Shown: piece by piece, positions 62,103 through 64,000 of the stretch
How the letters are laid out: every line of letters begins with the position of its first letter
How positions within the stretch are numbered: position 1 is the stretch's first letter
Assembly: GCA_018435605.1 (NCBI GenBank)
Contig: JAHDNF010000006.1
Location: forward strand, 124,001 to 188,000
Source: a bacterium
GTDB taxonomy: Bacteria > Auribacterota > Auribacteria > Auribacterales > Auribacteraceae
Direction: 5' to 3'
Length of the DNA: 64,000 bases
The notes under the pieces: generated by a model
What the model saw: only the letters and a program-made list of their open reading frames with translations
Database searches by the model: none
Told to the model about the DNA's origin: nothing
Made by a program: the position numbers and the translations under genes

Positions 62103-62428
62103 TGCCTGATAATTTTATTTTTCAAATCCGACTGTAATGGTTCCGGTGCAGGGCGTTTTGATTTTGCTTTATCTGCCGGTACAGCTATTTCAGGTTCTTT
62201 TTCTTTATCGTTGGTCTGTTCGGGTTGATTCGGTTTAGCCGTCTGCTCCGGAGCAGGAGTAGGCGGAGTAAACAGCTCTATTTCGTTAATTTTCACTGTG
62301 TCTTTCTGTCGTGTTTTCCAGAAAGGCAGAATAATTAATAAGGATATGATTATGCATGCGTGAAAAGCGATCGATATATAAAGAGCTTTTCGTTTTTTTG
62401 TTTCGATATGATCGGTCTGATTGCTCAT
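62063..62428 (-). CDS. tolA: TolA N-terminal half: membrane anchor and Pro-rich linker
   Basis: A frame of 121 codons beginning with a cytoplasmic segment, one membrane helix (ALYISIAFHACIIISLLIILPF) and a proline/glutamate/lysine-rich linker (PPTPAPEQTAKPNQPEQ). It ends 'IIRQWDSIEKKNLQNQ' and stops just after a run of ten A. This is the normal N-terminal half of a TolA/TonB-like energy transducer, but the signal-receiving C-terminal domain is in the next frame. The ATG overlaps the tolR stop (ATGA). Alone, the short product could not reach TolB. Confidence 0.85.
   Translation of the reverse strand: MSNQTDHIETKKRKALYISIAFHACIIISLLIILPFWKTRQKDTVKINEIELFTPPTPAPEQTAKPNQPEQTNDKEKEPEIAVPADKAKSKRPAPEPLQSDLKNKIIRQWDSIEKKNLQNQ
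62078..62088 (-). other. A10 run with an in-frame A AAA AAC slippery heptamer in tolA
   Basis: On the minus strand ten consecutive A are followed by CC, read in the first frame as gaA AAA AAA AAC. The heptamer A AAA AAC sits exactly in the X XXY YYZ register used for -1 ribosomal frameshifting, and a -1 shift continues as CCT TCA GAA into the C-terminal tolA frame. A run of this length is also prone to transcriptional slippage and to sequencing error. Confidence 0.7.
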
Positions 62429-62847
62429 TTGTCGGTAACCCGTTCTACTTTTGTTGCCAGTCCCAGTTTTGTGATTCCCGCTTTTTGTATGGTATCGAGA
62501 ACTCTGACTACCAGTTCATAGGGCAGTTGTTTATCAGCCCGTAGTATTACAGGTAAGTCATTTGTTCCCTCTTGTAAGACCTTCAAACGTTCTTCCAGTT
62601 CAGGAATAGTTACTGCAGAATTTCCCAGATAAATTTTTTTATCAGGAGAAATACTTACTGTGACCGCTTCCTTTTGAGCCATTTGCCTTGCTGATGTGTC
62701 GGGTAATCTGACGGTTATACCTTGTTCCATCAACGGCGCTATGAGGATAAAAATAATCAGTATGACCATGGTTACATCAACCAGCGGGGTGATGTTGATG
62801 TCGTTTAAGGCTCGATTTTTAAAATATTCCTGATAATCTGTGGCCAT
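62425..62847 (-). CDS. tolR: ExbD/TolR family protein
   Basis: A 140-aa inner-membrane protein. 'INITPLVDVTMVILIIFILIAPLM' is the ExbD/TolR transmembrane helix with the proton-path Asp (VDV). The periplasmic domain follows with 'VSISPDKKIYLG', 'LRADKQLPYELVVRVLDTIQKAGI'. It forms the proton-driven motor with TolQ that energises TolA. It lies five bases after tolQ and overlaps tolA by four. Confidence 0.95.
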   Translation of the reverse strand: MATDYQEYFKNRALNDINITPLVDVTMVILIIFILIAPLMEQGITVRLPDTSARQMAQKEAVTVSISPDKKIYLGNSAVTIPELEERLKVLQEGTNDLPVILRADKQLPYELVVRVLDTIQKAGITKLGLATKVERVTDK

Positions 62848-62852
62848 GCCCG

Positions 62853-63545
62853 TTATCCGATGTTTCCTTTTTCGACAAGTGATATAAATTCGGACATGAA
62901 ATTTTCCATATCTATAACCAGATTCCTCACTGCGTTAAGCAGGTAATTATAGCCCACGGCAGACGGTATAGCAACGAACAAACCGACCACAGTTGTTATA
63001 AGTGCCTGCGATATACCGGGGGACACCACGTCTATGCTTGCTGAACCCATGCGTCCCATTTCATAGAATGCAATAAGCAATCCATAAACCGTGCCAAGCA
63101 GACCCAAAAACGGGCTGATATTTGCCGAGGTCGCTAAAATTATCATGTTTCTGTCGAGTATCTGTGCATGCCGTGAAATTTGCCGTTTAAGGGATTGTTC
63201 GATTTCTTCCTGTTGATTTTTAAGCACTGGTTTCAGATGTGATGCTGATGAAGCGAGTTCCTTATATCCGAGAATTTGTGACAATTCGCGTACGCCTATT
63301 TTGTAAAGGGTGTACAGCAAAGAATTATTGGAGAATGATTCCATCTGTGAAGATCCGATGCGTGATTTTGCAGTATCGCGAAAATAGTTTAAAAATTCCG
63401 AAGCGTCCTGATTGAGTTTTCTGAAAAATATGATTTTCTCGATGATGATAGACCACGCCACTACGGAAAGAGCAAGCAATATTATCAGTATTCCCTGTCC
63501 TACCGGACCGGACTCAATAAATGCCCTCAATAAAGGATGATCCAT
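62853..63545 (-). CDS. tolQ: TolQ/ExbB/MotA family proton channel
   Basis: A 230-aa inner-membrane protein with three helices. 'FIESGPVGQGILIILLALSVVAW' is the first. 'SPFLGLLGTVYGLLIAFYEMG' and 'GISQALITTVVGLFVAIPSAVGYNYLL' are the conserved second and third helices of the TolQ/ExbB/MotA channel. The long cytoplasmic loop lies between. First gene of the tol operon; gene order Q-R-A-B-pal marks it as TolQ rather than ExbB. Confidence 0.95.
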   Translation of the reverse strand: MDHPLLRAFIESGPVGQGILIILLALSVVAWSIIIEKIIFFRKLNQDASEFLNYFRDTAKSRIGSSQMESFSNNSLLYTLYKIGVRELSQILGYKELASSASHLKPVLKNQQEEIEQSLKRQISRHAQILDRNMIILATSANISPFLGLLGTVYGLLIAFYEMGRMGSASIDVVSPGISQALITTVVGLFVAIPSAVGYNYLLNAVRNLVIDMENFMSEFISLVEKGNIG

Positions 63546-63580
63546 ATTAAGAATCTCATTTGTTATAGTTGTATTGAAGC

Positions 63581-63609
63581 ATTATAGAAAGAAAAGCGGA
63601 TTCTTTCAT
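63581..63609 (-). promoter_or_regulatory. Candidate promoter for the tol operon
   Basis: On the minus strand a perfect TATAAT (63581-63586) lies 17 bases after ATGAAA (63604-63609), a four-of-six match to TTGACA. It overlaps the distal arm of the preceding terminator, leaving a leader of about 30 bases before tolQ. Confidence 0.4.
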
Positions 63610-63641
63610 AGATTATTTAAAAATCTATCAAAAGAATCCGC
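63596..63641 (-). terminator. Intrinsic terminator after the elongation factor G gene
   Basis: GCGGATTCTTT and AAAGAATCCGC form an 11-bp outer stem, and inside it ATAGATT/AATCTAT forms a further 7 bp, making a long hairpin. On the minus strand it is followed by TTTTCTTTCT. It lies about 20 bases after the elongation factor stop. Confidence 0.8.
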
Positions 63642-63663
63642 ATATAGTCAATATAAACTCAAG

Positions 63664-64000
63664 TTATTTTTTTGATTCCATGCGTTCTTTGAAAATCTTC
63701 TGTCCTAATTCGAACGGAACTTCGGAGTATCGTTCGAAATGCATGCTGTAATTTGCGCGTCCCTGAGTCAGGGAACGAATAGCTGTAGCATAACCGAACA
63801 TTTCTGACAGCGGCGTTTCGGCGTCTATTATCTGGAAACCCATTTTCGGTTCCATACCGAGAATTTTGCCGCGTCGTGAACAGATATCGCCTACCACGTC
63901 GCCTAAGAATTCTTCCGGCACATTGATTTCTACCGACATGATCGGTTCAAGTAATACCGGATCAGCTTTCATAAACGCTTTTTTGAATCCATCCATAGCG
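63664..64000 (-). CDS. fusA: Elongation factor G, C-terminal end only
   Basis: The last 112 or so codons of a translational GTPase run off the right edge of the window. 'ADPVLLEPIMSVEINVPEEF' opens domain V; 'GDVVGDICSRRGKILGME', 'PLSEMFGYATAIRSLTQGRANYSM' and 'EVPFELGQKIF' follow, all standard for EF-G, which moves tRNA and mRNA during translation. The G domain is outside the window, so a paralogous EF-G-like copy cannot be excluded. Confidence 0.93.
   Translation of the reverse strand, partial: AMDGFKKAFMKADPVLLEPIMSVEINVPEEFLGDVVGDICSRRGKILGMEPKMGFQIIDAETPLSEMFGYATAIRSLTQGRANYSMHFERYSEVPFELGQKIFKERMESKK

Noticed and set aside
62063-62428. Treating tolA as a pseudogene
   Set aside because: Both halves keep their family features and the break is a single-base shift exactly at a slippery A-run, so programmed shifting or sequencing error is more likely than decay.

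Overview
The window looks like a chromosomal segment of a Gram-negative, anaerobic, uncultivated bacterium of the PVC/Omnitrophota type. The assignment is inferred from the gene set, not from a marker tree. The evidence is a Tol-Pal outer-membrane system, a six-subunit Rnf complex in the order C-D-G-E-A-B, a 52-aa 'small basic protein' of a type I associate with PVC lineages, PEP-CTERM proteins, a DUF3536/GH57 enzyme and a 3,527-codon giant gene. Base composition is moderate (about 40-45% GC by eye) and TTG/GTG starts are common. I saw no tRNA, rRNA, CRISPR array or insertion sequence.

Layout. 1-4602 (+): tail of a corrinoid adenosyltransferase, the AmmeMemoRadiSam radical SAM enzyme, and DnaE. 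4688-6343 (-): a GT-C glycosyltransferase. 6810-10629 (+): PilZ protein, small membrane protein, sigma-54 activator, and a TPR/C39-like secreted protein. 10861-17608 (+): a MoxR - DUF58 - BatA-like - VWA/GATase-like - DUF4159 operon, followed by two small unknown genes. 18359-27866 (-): a long co-directional run of cutA, small basic protein, rluB, SH3-repeat protein, rnfCDGEAB, folD and metF. It joins an ion-pumping ferredoxin:NAD oxidoreductase to folate one-carbon enzymes. 28079-36589: PilZ membrane protein, HU, a soluble histidine kinase plus lone receiver, a second GT-C enzyme, a PEP-CTERM protein, a ferritin-like protein, a nitroreductase and small unknowns.

36912-47495 (+) is the giant gene. 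It encodes a predicted exported protein that combines a ChaN/TIKI-like domain, a YvcK/CofD-like domain and a DUF89 (ARMT1-like) domain, with a duplicated module between the last two. It has its own consensus promoter. A second PEP-CTERM protein follows, then a signal-peptide-bearing isoaspartyl methyltransferase and the GH57 enzyme on the minus strand.

52206-59038 (+): Era, an exported Memo homologue, a D-aminoacylase-type amidohydrolase, and a peptide ABC transporter (binding protein and two permeases, no ATPases). 59126-63545 (-): the tolQ-tolR-tolA-tolB-pal operon with a LysM lipoprotein at its end. Here tolA is split between two frames at a run of ten A that contains an in-frame A AAA AAC slippery heptamer. 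63664-64000 (-): the C-terminal end of elongation factor G.

The observations most worth following are the giant multidomain exported protein and the tolA frameshift site. The Rnf/SH3/FolD/MetF operon and the exported Memo homologue come next.
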